In this document: piece after piece, positions 12,163 to 23,700 of the stretch
How positions within the stretch are numbered: the stretch's first letter is position 1
Layout of the letters: every line of letters begins with the position of its first letter
NCBI GenBank assembly: GCA_020746875.1
Contig: JAGTJL010000028.1
Span: 186,001 to 250,000, forward strand
Direction: 5' to 3'
Length of the DNA: 64,000 nucleotides
From: Rhexocercosporidium sp. MPI-PUGE-AT-0058
Lineage: Eukaryota; Ascomycota; Leotiomycetes; Helotiales
Position numbers and translations under genes: made by a program
The notes under the pieces: model-generated
Seen by the model: the letters and a program-made list of their open reading frames with translations, nothing else
Told to the model about the DNA's origin: nothing
Database searches by the model: none

Positions 12163-13128
12163 ATGTCCTCCTCAATTCTGGAGCGCAGTAACGACGCCCT
12201 CAAAATCAATCGTCCAGATGCCAACCGCCACCTCACCACCAACGGTTCCAACTGGCTTTGGGCCGTCACGGCAGTCTTCGGCCTCATTTTCCTAGGATGG
12301 TTGGCCTGGACCCTGATGCGCTATAAGGCCATGACCGGTGCTCACAGCTCCAGACACGGTGACAAAATTGACCATCAGAGAGACCCTCAGATCGGTACCC
12401 TAGGAACCGCCGTCGCAGTCAACCCCCTCTACCGTGAACGCATCTTCCACTATCTCTGGTCTCTAGCTGCCTTCATCGGTTTCATTTCCTACTTCACCAT
12501 GGCCGCCAACTTAGGCAACACTCCAGTCCGTCAATACATGCATAACGACGGTAATGAGAGCCAGACTCGATCGATCTTCTACGTCCGCTACATCTACTGG
12601 TTTCTCGCATGGCCTCTCATCGTCACCGCTAACCTGCTTGTCAGCGGCGTCTCCTGGGCAACCATCTTCTTCGCTGTCTTCCTGCAAGAGATCTGGGTTG
12701 TTTCATGGCTCTGCGGCGCCCTTGTTGAGTCGTCATATAAATGGGGATACTTTGCCTTCGGTATCTTCGCTTATTTCGTCCTCGCGTACGTTATGATGGT
12801 CTGGGGCCGCGAGCACGCAGCGCGTATCAACACTGGCAAGAGCTACACCATGTTGGCTGGCATTCTTGTGTTGGCGTGGATGGCGTTTCCGATTGCATGG
12901 GGCCTGAGCGAGGGGTCGAACAGGTTGTCTGTTACCGGAGAGATGATCTTCTATGGAATTCTTGATCTAATTGCTGTTCCGATCTACGGCACGCTATTCT
13001 TGATCTACAGCAAGCGCTTTGCTCCTAATTTTTTCCACTTCACTCAAGCTGGACGTGTCTCAGGTGTTGAACATCATGGCGCGTCGACGCAATACAGTGC
13101 TGCTCATCATAGTGGTGGCGTTGTCTAG
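12163..13128 (+). CDS. Opsin-related seven-helix membrane protein (ORP/HSP30 type)
   Basis: An intronless 321-aa protein; the ATG at 12163 is the first in frame. Seven hydrophobic segments fall at about residues 31-53, 94-116, 139-160, 164-186, 194-213, 229-248 and 262-283, the microbial rhodopsin layout. Helix C reads RYIYWFLAWPL: Tyr145 stands at the bacteriorhodopsin Asp85 position, so the proton acceptor is missing. Helix G reads DLIAVPIYG, with Val272 where the retinal-binding Lys (K216) should be. It therefore cannot form a retinal Schiff base. It belongs with the opsin-related proteins such as yeast HSP30/YRO2/MRH1 and Neurospora ORP-1, plasma-membrane proteins tied to stress and membrane homeostasis. 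The C-terminus is His/Ser/Gly-rich. Codon use is strongly C-biased, suggesting good expression. No damage is visible. Confidence 0.93.
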   Translation: MSSSILERSNDALKINRPDANRHLTTNGSNWLWAVTAVFGLIFLGWLAWTLMRYKAMTGAHSSRHGDKIDHQRDPQIGTLGTAVAVNPLYRERIFHYLWSLAAFIGFISYFTMAANLGNTPVRQYMHNDGNESQTRSIFYVRYIYWFLAWPLIVTANLLVSGVSWATIFFAVFLQEIWVVSWLCGALVESSYKWGYFAFGIFAYFVLAYVMMVWGREHAARINTGKSYTMLAGILVLAWMAFPIAWGLSEGSNRLSVTGEMIFYGILDLIAVPIYGTLFLIYSKRFAPNFFHFTQAGRVSGVEHHGASTQYSAAHHSGGVV

Positions 13129-14655
13129 GCTGCTCATCACGAATAGCAGTCTCGGGCAGGAGGAAGAAATTGGGAAGATGAATGAAGGTATTAATGGTAG
13201 GAGTGTACAATTATGACGGATATCTTTGGAATATTTTGAAGTGGTTATTGGGGGTAACGGTCGTTCCGAGTTCTCTATCTCCTTCGTACAATCGACGCCT
13301 TCTTCAATGATAGTGCTTGCAATATCACACTTTCTCCTAATACAGTGATCACAGCTTCGCTGATCTTTCACCCGGCAACGTGAAATACTGCACAGAGTGA
13401 GATTTCCATCCCAATGAACGGTCTCTTTCTACAAAACGAAGTCATATGATCACTTCAATGTTTACTTGTAGTACTCGACTAATGTGACCAAACCCCCTGG
13501 TCGTAGGTATTTCGTCAGAAAGAAAATTAATTTCATTATATCGCGAGGAATGAGGGTGAATAATTGTTGAAATACGGTCGATTTGCGCTCTGTTCCCCCG
13601 GATCTGTAACTCCAAAGACGCAGCCGTCACCTGTTACCAGCAGGATATCACTGTCACAAACTACACCGGCAAGAGCTCTCACTTAGTACAAAGAAATCAG
13701 AATATTCCGTACTGAGATAAGTTGACGACCAAGTTTTCTTGCCCGGGTAAATTGTGTACTGTACTAGCTAGAACACATTATAATTGATTCGAAGGCCCTG
13801 AGCGAAGAATAATGTTCGTCAATCCTTCTTGGTCAAACATAAAAGCTCAGGACTTACGGTTCAATACACTACCAACATTTCAGTATACGTGACCACAAAG
13901 CGAAATCTCTCTTCCGGACACTGTATCTTCCTTCACACAAAGCCTACCGATTCAGACGCTGAGATCCCCAGAAGTAATTTACTTAAGCAAAAAAAGCCGA
14001 ATAAAACAGATCGATTTCCGACCACATGCCGGAAAGCGACTCCGATGCTCCAAGATTCACGAACCAATCTGCAAACTGTTTGTTTTTCGTGCAGTTGGAT
14101 TTCATCGCAATGCCTCCCTTTCTCTCTTAGCAAGCACGACAGGATCATTGAAGCAAACTTAGTGGGCTTTAAGGGGAGAGAAAAACCCCCTAGGTTGGGT
14201 GCAACTTGAGAAGGTTTATTCAGAATTGTATCTCCTGTTCGTGGCCAGTTAATTAAATGATGCCGATGTGCAAGATGTTTGATGACTGGGCTTCGACGCT
14301 GCCATTGCGGTGCTGTACGGACTTTTTTTCATCTTAACGAGCTGAGATATTTCACAGCTAATTGCTGAAGGAGCATGAAAAGTCCTGGATCGCTCTGAAT
14401 GTTCAGGTTCTGACGGTTTTAAATTCTCAACATCCACAATCAACAACTCCACAGTGACACATACTCCTCGCGTCCTCAGATTGCACAAGAACAAAAGCAA
14501 CCCCCTCATTAGCGAACAGATAATTTCAAATTCAAACTACCTCAACATAATATAAAATCAAGACTATCGTTCATTAAAGTTGCTCAATTAAAAACAGGAT
14601 TTACCACTTAAAGTCAGTTTTGCTTCGCAACTACGTCGATTACAATTTTTTTGAG
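13129..14655. other. Intergenic, nothing recognised
   Basis: Open frames at 13829-14209 (plus), 13933-14148 (minus) and 14249-14509 (minus) overlap one another and lack codon bias. No repeat or RNA gene was seen. Confidence 0.5.
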
Positions 14656-14855
14656 ATGCTGCCCTGTAAGTATTCGAATTTCCCTCCTACGCTTCCATAT
14701 CGACGAAGTCAATATATCTTTGATGTGAACCGTCTGTAGATGTGAAAAAATCATGGTGCAAATACGGCAATCAAGTCACAGAATACAATTACATCTGCGA
14801 CCACCCATGTGGTGTAGATCTGGGCTCGGACTGTGAAGGCGCATTATGCGACTAA
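14656..14855 (+). CDS. Candidate small cysteine-rich protein, 41 aa
   Basis: Exon 1 is 14656-14665 (ATG plus seven bases), then a GTAAGT donor at 14666 and an intron ending CTGTAG at 14739. Exon 2 is 14740-14855, ending in TAA. The ten coding bases of exon 1 close the frame exactly with exon 2. The product has five cysteines, all in exon 2, in segments KKSWCKYGNQ, YICDHPCGVD and DCEGALCD. No signal peptide is predicted by eye, so it is probably intracellular unless the true start lies in an unseen upstream exon. The evidence is a canonical intron, a well-behaved frame and non-random Cys spacing. The family is not one I can name. With so short a gene, chance cannot be excluded. Confidence 0.42.
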
Positions 14856-15528
14856 ATTGCTCAAATCGTTCAGGTACCCAGGGGGTCTGACTGTATCTTA
14901 GATTATTGCATGGATTTTAGTTTTTGATTTGGGTTAGCAATCAAGCGTGGTGGGATAACTTAAATGAAAACCCCGCCATATTTAATGGACTGGAAAACAC
15001 TGATTTTTAAACGTGGTCATGCTAGGACTCTACATCCATAGATCAAAGATTATTTTGACACGTTTTGGCATACCGGAAGAGATAAGACTTTCCACGAGAA
15101 TTTGAGAAAAGACAACATCTGGCAAGGCATTGATATTCAGTTAGAGAATTCAAATCTTGACAGCAGTGCTCTTGTGTTAATTCATGAGCCATCGCCTCTT
15201 TTTTTTTAGTGTATGAAGAGCTGGTACGGTGCTCAGAGCGTGAAGATTTACCCCAAAACCCCGTTGAAGCCCATCTTCTTAGCAAAGTCAAGTAAATGCA
15301 GTAATGCAATGACTATGAACGAATAGATATATAATATATGTGAATTCATGTGTAACTACAAAACGCAGCGAGCGTCTGTCTGATTCTAATCTATTGCCAA
15401 TGTAAGGTCTACCCTCATGAACGCCGTCGCAATGAAGTAAAGCAGACAGCCCTGTTCCAGAAACAAAACACCACGCTATGCTATGCCGCGCTCATCAAAA
15501 ATGCCGATCGTAAATTCATGCCACAAAT
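14856..15528. other. Intergenic, nothing recognised
   Basis: One minus-strand frame (15043-15309) has no coding character. The region includes the 3' flanks of the two neighbouring genes, which converge here. Confidence 0.5.
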
Positions 15529-16314
15529 CTATCTCTTTGGGATACCACACTTGGCTAAGCAGCTATCAACACCAGCAGCCACATTGGCAGGAATGGCAGT
15601 GCGGAACTTATCGATGTCGGCACCATCGATCGACAGCTCTCCCCCCGCACTACCCTTGACGATCTCATTCTCCAGACCGAAGTATTCCTGTGCGATCTGC
15701 CCGACTCCTGGGTCCTCGTTGGGGAAAGCTGCCACGAAAGTCGCTGGCGTGCAGTCGGGATTGAATTCGGTGTGCATCGCTCCTGCAGGGAAGACAGTCA
15801 TCTGCCACTTGTTGAGAGTATGGCTCATGTGTCTAGCTCCGTTCTCAGCAGTGACAGAGGCGAATAATGTGCCTTCGACAACGAGATTCAGCTCTGCAGC
15901 GCGCGGGTGTACGTGAGGTGTGTTGAAGCCACAAGGACCGAGGAAACCGATCGTGATAGAGGCGCCCTGGGATACGAGAGCGGGGAATGATGCCCGGTCA
16001 GCGCGGACAGTGTGTCCACCTTTGCCAGTCGTGGTGGCACCTTCTGTGTCGCATGGGTTCAGGAAGTCGAAGACGAAATCGGCATCGCTGAGGAGACTTT
16101 GGCGTTGGACGGCACTTGGTGCCGAGGTGAGCTTTTGGTAGAGCTCGAGATCTTTTGAGGATGCTTTTGCTGTGCAGGATGTTGCTGGTGCTGCTGAAGT
16201 GTATGATACAGCCGGTGCTGCGGCGTCTGACCGCTCTTGGTTGGAAGATGATGATGTTGGTGCTGCGGACGAGAGACCAAGAGCAATGGAAAAGAGAATT
16301 ACTGGAATGTACAT
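15529..16314 (-). CDS. Secreted germin-like cupin protein
   Basis: 261 aa from the ATG at 16314. I prefer this start because it gives a clean signal peptide (MYIPVILFSIALGLSSA, cleavage near Ala18); the longer open frame upstream is Ser/His/Pro-rich 5' UTR. A low-complexity Ser/Ala stretch follows (residues 20-50), then a single cupin domain (about 75-240). The first metal motif is HVHPRAAE (His134, His136, Glu141) and the second is PAGAMHTEFN (His181), so all four ligands of a germin-type Mn/Fe site are present. Six cysteines (47, 88, 128, 188, 252, 256) could form disulfides. Relatives include spherulin-1A-like and fungal germin-like proteins of walls and the extracellular space; enzyme activity is not known for most. 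The gene is intronless and undamaged. Confidence 0.9.
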   Translation of the reverse strand: MYIPVILFSIALGLSSAAPTSSSSNQERSDAAAPAVSYTSAAPATSCTAKASSKDLELYQKLTSAPSAVQRQSLLSDADFVFDFLNPCDTEGATTTGKGGHTVRADRASFPALVSQGASITIGFLGPCGFNTPHVHPRAAELNLVVEGTLFASVTAENGARHMSHTLNKWQMTVFPAGAMHTEFNPDCTPATFVAAFPNEDPGVGQIAQEYFGLENEIVKGSAGGELSIDGADIDKFRTAIPANVAAGVDSCLAKCGIPKR

Positions 16315-17696
16315 CCTGAATATAAGATAGGAGACTGTTGGAAGACCGAAAAAATGTTGAGGGAGGTGGTGAGAAGGTGAAGTGGTATGAAGTGGTGGTA
16401 GAGTAGATGAGACAGTTGATGATGGAATGGGATAACATAGAATGAGGATACCTGAGTGTTCATATATAGAAGTATTGCTCTGCTCAGAGTTCATCCCAAA
16501 TCGAGAGAATACCTGTAATTAGACCGAGCTGCAGTCCGCATTCCTCTCACACTGCCTTTTCCAACCCATCTCTAATCGCAGTAAGCTTGTCCGCCTAGTA
16601 CAGTCTTCGATTTTACATAAGGAGCCGCAATCCCAAGGAAAGAAAGCCCGCTCAGCCTTGTGCTTAAGATAGAGTGAAATCCCAAAAGATCGGGCCTCCT
16701 ACCCCAATACCATGATTCGAGTTCCACTTCCAGCCATCACGTGTTTTTGCTGACCGCATGGAGCTGCATGCCAAGCAAGAACGTCAGCTTTTTGATCTCG
16801 AATGAACCTATCAAATATATGGAGGCGCAAACAAACTGGCTGCGGATTGGTCGCAGAGGTCTTTGCTGTCAACAAGCAACTCCTTCGAGCTAGGGTAGAT
16901 GCAGTCTTTTTTGGGAGCGCAGATGTCAACACCGCGGTCTAGCGGCGTGGATTGCTGGGGTGCGATGGTCGGGAGAAAAAATCTCCGGGTAACAAAATCT
17001 ATTTTGAGGCCTGCTATTGACTCCAAAGGCCATGAGTTGTCATCGTGATAAACGTCGATGAGTTGTTCTCGGACCCGTAAAGCCTATTCAACTTATTCTG
17101 GAGAAGCAGGATCCAAATCCCGCGATGATATCCTTCCTTCAACCGTAACAAGAGAACGTATTCTGGCAACACGTGACGAGCAGCATAGAAACCTAGGTTC
17201 CAAGATAGGGCTGAAAGGTCATCGCACAATAATTAAAAGGGTGTTGCAAATGTAGAGACTTCAAGGACCAGGAGTAAGTAGAAACACATTCCATAACCCA
17301 CCTTTGGTGTTCCTTACTTCTGCCTACTCTGACACAATTTCAACCCGAAGTCCGTTCCCCCTTCCACATCAGAAAACATTTTGAACTTCTCTTACCCCTA
17401 GTTACTGTCAAAGCATACTGGTCTCAATGTCATGATCCCGTGAGGCCAAAACCTAGAGTACTAGGTCAGCGACCCTTTGTTGCACTGGCCACCCCCTTCC
17501 GAGCATCTCTTCGAGCCTCAACGACACCAAGCCCAGCAGACAAATACAGACCTATAATACCGCAAAGAGAGATACCGCTCAGCCACCGTCAAGCTTCGAG
17601 GCTGTAGTGTTGTCGCAGGATCGTGAAGGTGGATGGTAATGCCGCGAAAGGAGGCGGGGGAGATAAATTAAGCTTCATTTTCTGAATCTATATTTA
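16315..17696. other. Intergenic, nothing recognised
   Basis: Several short overlapping frames on both strands (16699-17255) without codon bias. The first 150 bp is the cupin 5' flank. The region ends at the TA where a Fot1/pogo element begins. Confidence 0.5.
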
Positions 17697-17742
17697 ACCG
17701 ACTTCCCTTATATAATCCCGCCCCGGCTATAAATCCCGCCCC
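17697..17742 (+). repeat. Left TIR of the Fot1/pogo element
   Basis: Begins ACCGACTTCCC after TA and matches the reverse complement of 19849-19894 with a few transitions. Confidence 0.88.
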
Positions 17743-18362
17743 AACAACATTTTGCACCTGACTTTTACAAATCGTAACTTCACCAAAAATAAAAATATAA
17801 TTACAAGTATTAAAGCAAAAGTTGCATTAAATCTTACTTAATCGATTGAATTAAATCAATTTTATAAAATATATCGTGTAGGTGTTTTAATCTTCCGTCC
17901 TCCTCGACTTTTACGTGACAACCCCGCATCCTCCTTCTTTGCAATTAAAGTACGGCAATGATTTCTTAATAGCAATTTGACGATTAAGGAGGGTTTTGAA
18001 GTAAGTTGCTTAGTTGTGAGCTTAGCGCGAGCTGGTTTCTTTGTCTTAATTGCATTAGATTTGACTGGTAAAGAGCGTGATTTTGGTGTCTTAAGTGGAA
18101 TTGGGTTCGCTGCCGCCAGATCCTTGACTAATTGCTTCGTAGCTTGCCTCTGCTCCTTTGCAATTTGTTCTTCTCTCTTCTTAAAGGCATTCGTAGCTCG
18201 CTGTACCTTGCGTTGCTCTTTAGCTTCGTCCTCGAGTTGTTATAGCCTCTCTTTTTCAGCTTGAAACTCTACGGCTTTAGCAACTGTATCTGCCGCCTAA
18301 TATATAGCTCTAGTATCGTTCTCTTCACATAAATTAAGTCTCTTGCCTTTTTTACGCTTCTT

Positions 18363-19811
18363 TTACTCTAAAAGGAGTGCTTTACGAAGGCCGTGGTTCT
18401 CGTGGACGACAATAGACTTCTTTACGGCAAGAACTAGAAGTGCTTTAGAGGCTCGATTCGCACGCTCTTTTGAGGGAGACTGCTGGAACCGGATTATGAA
18501 TTGACGTATTGCCTTAATCGTAAGAGGTGTCCTTTTTGTTGTAGGACGTGTTTTTAGTAGAGGAATAGGCTTTTGGATCTTCGCCAAAATGATTTCCTTA
18601 TTAATAAGCTAAATGCCGGGTTTTATAAACGCGTGGGTAATATTATCCTTAGTGAAAGCAGCCTCCTAGGCACTCTTAAAAAAGCCGTAAAAGAAGCGTT
18701 TAGACATCTAGACATAGCCTAATCCTTTCGACATGAGTTGATTAACCTCCTGGGAGTAGTAAGTTGCCAAGGGTTAGAATAAGCCGACGTCCAAAGGCTA
18801 AAGCCGGTGAGTTGTATAAGGAGGAAGCACTAAAAGGATAATCTTATGCGTTTCAGCCTAACGAATAAACGCCATATTAACATGACTAGAATGCCCATTA
18901 AGCAGCAAAAGACGATGTTCCCGCGGCGAGAAAGGTTTAGTATAAGGTTTAAAGACTTCCTGCAGCCACTTCATTCCTATGGCTATAGAACTCCACCCAT
19001 TATCGGAAATAGAAAAGTAACACTTGTCTCCAGGCTTCACATTTTGCACCCACGTGTCTTGCAACTCTTTAGAATCGCCTCTGTATATTAAAAGTGGAGG
19101 AATCCATTTGCTAATTACAGAGACGCATGCGAGGCAACTGACAAACTCTCGATTTCCGTCTTGCTTTGCCTTTGTAACTCGACCTGATTTGTATGCCCCT
19201 AGGCTTATAACTCTCTTTATAGAAAAGCAAAAGCCTATTATAAATCCCTTCTCGTCGAAATTCCAGATATTTTCGAATTTGATTAAGTACTTGGAAACGA
19301 CGTTTAGTAACTATAATTCAAACGTATATAATTAGCCAAGAACTTAATTAAAAGACAAAAACAAAAGCATAAAGTAATATACCAACTGGAAAAAGAGTAT
19401 AAACATCAGAATATACTCGGCAGAGAATCGTAAGTTATCGATATTCCGAAGGTAAGCACTCTTTAATTGCGCCTTATAGCGACGGACGAAAGTGCCGGTC
19501 CAATTCTTGCCTACACTACTCCCTCGAATCTCTTCAGCTAAACTCTTGACTATACAACTCGTCGGAGGTAGGCCACGATCCGTTAAATAGTTGATTCGAT
19601 CGATCAAGACCTTTTCTTAAGCGTGGGTAAGAGCTTACTTCCAAAAAGCGGTGCCGTCCTGACGGGAGCGTGTTAAGCCACGGATCCTTTTAGAAATCGA
19701 CGTTCGGTCCCATTTGAATTTAGCTGCCGCGGCAGAATAATCTGCGACTTCTCCTCTTTCAATTGCAGCAATTGCCGCAGAAATCGCTGCCGATTTGTCC
19801 GCTCTAGCTAT
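18363..19811 (-). pseudogene. Fot1/pogo transposase, many stops
   Basis: The minus frame opens at 19811 with ATA where the start ATG is expected, then ADKSAAISAAIAAIERGE, a psq-type helix-turn-helix. After two stops comes the CENP-B/Tc5-like DNA-binding domain (VLIDRINYLTDRGLPP, then VGKNWTGTFVRRYK) from about 19610. The DDE region lies around 19064-18858: SDNGWSSIAIG and LLLLNGHSSHV. The normally invariant Asp of the LxxDGHxSH motif is Asn (codon 18899-18897), a G-to-A change that would destroy catalysis. The C-terminal basic region with ENHGLRKALL runs to 18363. Most stops fall at expected Gln codons. The gene is clearly dead. Confidence 0.88.
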
Positions 19812-19848
19812 GATTTAGTGGAGTATATGGGGGGGTAGATCAGGAATT

Positions 19849-19894
19849 TAGACGGGATTCTTAGCAGGGGCGGGATTATGTAAGGGAAGCCGGT
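19849..19894 (-). repeat. Right TIR of the Fot1/pogo element
   Basis: Its reverse complement begins ACCGGCTTCCC; TA follows at 19895-19896. Confidence 0.88.
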
Positions 19895-19959
19895 TAGACC
19901 TCGCTTAGTGTTTCTGTCAGACGGAGTAAGTATCCCGGGACAGCCCTAGAAGGTTCATC

Positions 19960-20787
19960 TCATAATATCGCGACGACCGACCATCCCTCAGGCTCGCCGC
20001 TGCCTCTGCACACGACGTTCTCGATAAATACTTCAAGAAATCAATAGCTACACGTCACTCTTTTGTTGCTATGATCTGCGACCCCCGATACAAGCTACAG
20101 ATGGTGTCGTTTTTGTTTGATGCGGACGGAGGCACGCGTTCCCCTCAATATATCAAGGCAAAGCACCATTTTGAACGCGTCTTTAGCGACTATAAAAGCA
20201 GAGCTATTAAAATCAAGGAATATCACAGGCAGGAGGCTGAATTCGCTGAAATCGACGCAGAGGCTCTACGGTACGAAAGAGACGGTTCAATTGATGAAGT
20301 GGTTGATGAGGACGCATGGAGAATCGACCCATTCGACGGTTTTGATGCTCATATGAATGCGCAACAAGCACCTCCTCCTGCGCAACCTGGAGCTCCTGGT
20401 GTGATATTGTCTGAATTTGAGCGGTGGTACGCAGAGCCTCTTCTTTCTCGCCAAAGCACACCGGAAGAGCAGAGAGATTACCTTATTAGTAAAGCTTTGG
20501 AGTTTCCGATTATTACGCAAATAGCTCTTGATTTCTTAGCCATTCCTGCAACTTCAGCACCTTCGGAACGCGTATTTAGTGAAGCTGGTAATTTGATCTC
20601 TAAGAAACGTACACGAATTGTAAGTGATATGGTCAGGTATGTACTCTGTCTACGTAGTTGGGGACTACTAGCACCAGCACAAGAAGAGGAAGATATCTTA
20701 ATTAGCGCAGATGGGAGAGTTATAGAGCCACTAGAGCCTGTTGTTGGTGCGCAACGAGCTCACGATATTCTAGTTATTGAAGACTAG
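19960..20787 (+). pseudogene. hAT transposase, C-terminal fragment
   Basis: From about 19960 the plus strand reads LAAASAHDVLDKYFKKS, then from 20071 an open frame of 238 codons. It includes MICDPRYKLQMV and the hAT dimerisation block (FLAIPATSAPSERVFSEAGNLI, about residues 165-190), followed by an unusually long acidic tail. This is the last third of a hAT transposase; the zinc-finger and catalytic portions are absent. A TAA lies just upstream in frame. GC content is normal, unlike the neighbouring element. The fragment begins only about 65 bp from the Fot1/pogo right TIR, so the two may be nested, but I did not find the missing N-terminal part left of 17697. Confidence 0.85.
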
Positions 20788-23700
20788 ATATCAATGAAAT
20801 TCAGCCTCAGGGCACTCTAAACCTACTCCAAAAACAGTCAAAATACCCGGAAAATCCGGAACCCAGCCCCCTTTGTACCCAGCCACCAAAATTTAGCTGG
20901 ATAGATACCCAGGGACCCTTTGTTTGGATATATCCGGATAAACCCGTACCCATGACCAAGTCTGAGGTGTTCTTATATAGACAAGAGACCGTAGCTGCCT
21001 AGTAGGCAGCCACGGGTAATCTGGGATCCAACAGTTTTCCGGCACGCAGGGATGGACGTTAGTTTTGATAATCATGTCAAGATTGTGTCATACTATATTT
21101 AAGAAGTGCGCGGAATGCCCTTTACATTGCTTCAGAAACACTAATACAAAGCTCAAACCCTAAGATTTCTCTAGCTATATGTCTTTAAATACACTAGTCC
21201 CGGCTAGAATATATAAAACGGCTACCCTGTGATTTATAGCCTCTTAAAGCCCTCCGAGATTTGCGGACCTCCCGACGTTCGTACCGAGACTCGTATAAGT
21301 AGCTGTCTTAGACGGCATCTTTTTTATAAAGATTAAAAATGTTTAGTAATAAACTAACGAATTTTGTATATTACTTATATGAATTTTATAATAAAGAAAG
21401 CTCTAATAGCTATAACCGATGTACGGATAAAACCCATGATAATAATACAGTTAAGATTAAGATAATATTATAGTTTTGAAATTTAATATTAAAATAGATT
21501 AATAAGTAAATCTTTACTATTGATGTCGATAGGAACAATCGAAGATGCGCTTTATAAGAGGTTTTAAACCCTAGGGAAGTTGGCGTGAATTGCGATCGCG
21601 ACTCTCGGTGCTCGGTTCCTGGGCCCTATATCCTCGCTTATTGAAAAGAGGCGTCACGTACAAAAGTTCAACATCTTCAGTTCTTAGGTTCAGTGCTCGA
21701 AAGGCTCTTCTTGAGGTTTATTAAGCTAAGAATCCGTTTACCTTAGAATATCCGATAGTTAATCTCGCTAAAGGAAAAATGTCGCAACTTATTGAAAGTA
21801 TTTAGGCATACCGTAAACTATTGCGGATCAATGCACTCCAAGACCTTAAGTTTATTCACAAACTATGCCGACTAATAAATGAACACACATATTTATGGAA
21901 ACGTATTGGCGATTGCCTACGCCGTCTTAATATAAACAATATCCTTCATTTTGACTAGTAAGATTTATGTACTCTAAAGGAGACTTAGGGTAGCTTCCCT
22001 TCCCTTACTTGAGAGAGACATCACCAGGACATCATACAAAGTCTTTTACTCGCTTTTAGGAACCCAGTCTAGAATTTAAAGCCATTTAAAACATTACTTT
22101 TAAATTTAAGATTGATTCTCATTTGAGTTAGGTTTAAGAAAGAATAAGGTATGCGTCACGTTACGTTTTCGCCGCCTTAACTAAGATTATAGCCATTCGA
22201 CTCGTCAGTCAGAATTTTAACGTAACACAATTTAGGGCTTTTAATTTTTAAATAAAAAATAAGTCTTAAGTAGCTAAGACAGAAGATAATAAGCATGCCC
22301 CTCTTTTAGGAGGTAAAACTAAACGCTCTTAAAGGAAGTAGTTCTTTTTTATTTAAGTATATATATAATATATAAAGACTTAGCTTATTAAATGAGATAT
22401 TCAAATTATTTAATTTAAATATTTAATGCCTTATTTATTATACATTAAATCCAGATTTATCCAGTCTTGCGAAGTCTTACTACCCCTTTCCATATCAAAA
22501 AATCCCTAATAAGAGCGTGTTATCCAAAAACGAAACCAAAAATATATTAATAATAACTAATACTTTACGAAGCCTTACTATTAAAAATAAATCACGATCT
22601 TAGCCTAATTATGATTTCCTTATTAGCATTAGTAAAGATATTATATATCATAAAATTAAGAAAAGTGTTCGCGTCGACACCTTCGCTAAAGTGACTTAAG
22701 AAACGATTAAGGTTTTTTAAGTCAAACAGTAAGCCCTCCCTGTCCGTGAAAAATCCATTATCTGCAAAGCTTATGGCAACTATCGTCGCCGGTGCTAGCC
22801 CTGTGACTGTCGATTATGTTAAATTTAATATAATGAGACGTAAGATCCACTTACCGCTAGCAAACACTACATCGCCCGGGAATTAATATGTGCAGTCGGA
22901 AAAGAGCGGTAACATAAACTTTAAAACTTGCTAAGTTTTAAGAGAAGTTTTTTCGGCAAATTAAACTATTATAGCGACGTAGGGTACTTCGCAGGATTTC
23001 GCAGTAACTAAAGCAATCATATTAAAAAGGTAAAAATAAGAACTGTAGATTTTATATTGACTTTAAAAGTAATAGTCCAAAAGGAGAAAGAGAGTAAAGA
23101 CCTTCGAGTGGTGTGGATCCCAGGATAAAATTAAGAATTAAAAGAAGGCAATGTTATTGTTAATGTGCTGGTGCTATTAGTGGTGCTATTGATAGTGTTA
23201 TTAATAGTGCTACTAATTGGGTTTTCGTGGTCGTTATTTTTCTTTAGGGGAACAACTATTAAGTTATAGGCGAAACTTCTGCAGTTACTCAAGCACATAA
23301 TCGCTCTCTGGCTCGGAGTCGAGACAGTCACTAGGTCTCTACCTTTGCGTTTCCCAGCGAGGGCAGAGAGACTGTGAGTTAAATCCTATTTCGTAGCTCC
23401 GAGTTCCAGCATCTCGGTTTCGAGATCCTGGTTTCCGCACTTCGTATCAGATCAAAGCATCTGCCGGGGCAATACCCGCTTAATATCTGCTTCATATATT
23501 GAAATAGATTACATATATTCTTAAAGTCCGGATATATCCTATTTTATCTAATTAAACCACCATTTACTTTTAAAATGCCTCGCTTATTCTTTAGCTAGCC
23601 CTTGGAAGCCGCAAAAGGACCACCTACTCTTCTAATATAGGACTAATTAGGTATAGAGTACCTTAATAAATCGATTGAGAAGTCTTACTAATCATGGGAT

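Larger units (their letters stand above)
17697..19894 (-). mobile_element. Fot1/pogo-type DNA transposon, 2,198 bp, RIP-damaged
   Basis: Inverted repeats of about 46 bp start ACCGACTTCCCTTATATAAT on the left and ACCGGCTTCCCTTACATAAT on the right. Both are flanked by TA (17695-17696 and 19895-19896). Within the repeats the differences are mostly C/T or G/A transitions. The minus strand encodes a decayed transposase. Size and TA duplication match Fot1/pogo elements. Confidence 0.9.

Noticed and set aside
13829..14209. 126-codon plus-strand frame
   Set aside because: Overlapping antisense frame of similar length and no codon bias; likely chance.
15529..16494. Longer cupin reading frame starting at 16494
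   Set aside because: The extra 60 residues are Ser/His/Pro-rich and would bury the signal peptide; the Met at 16314 gives a typical secreted protein.
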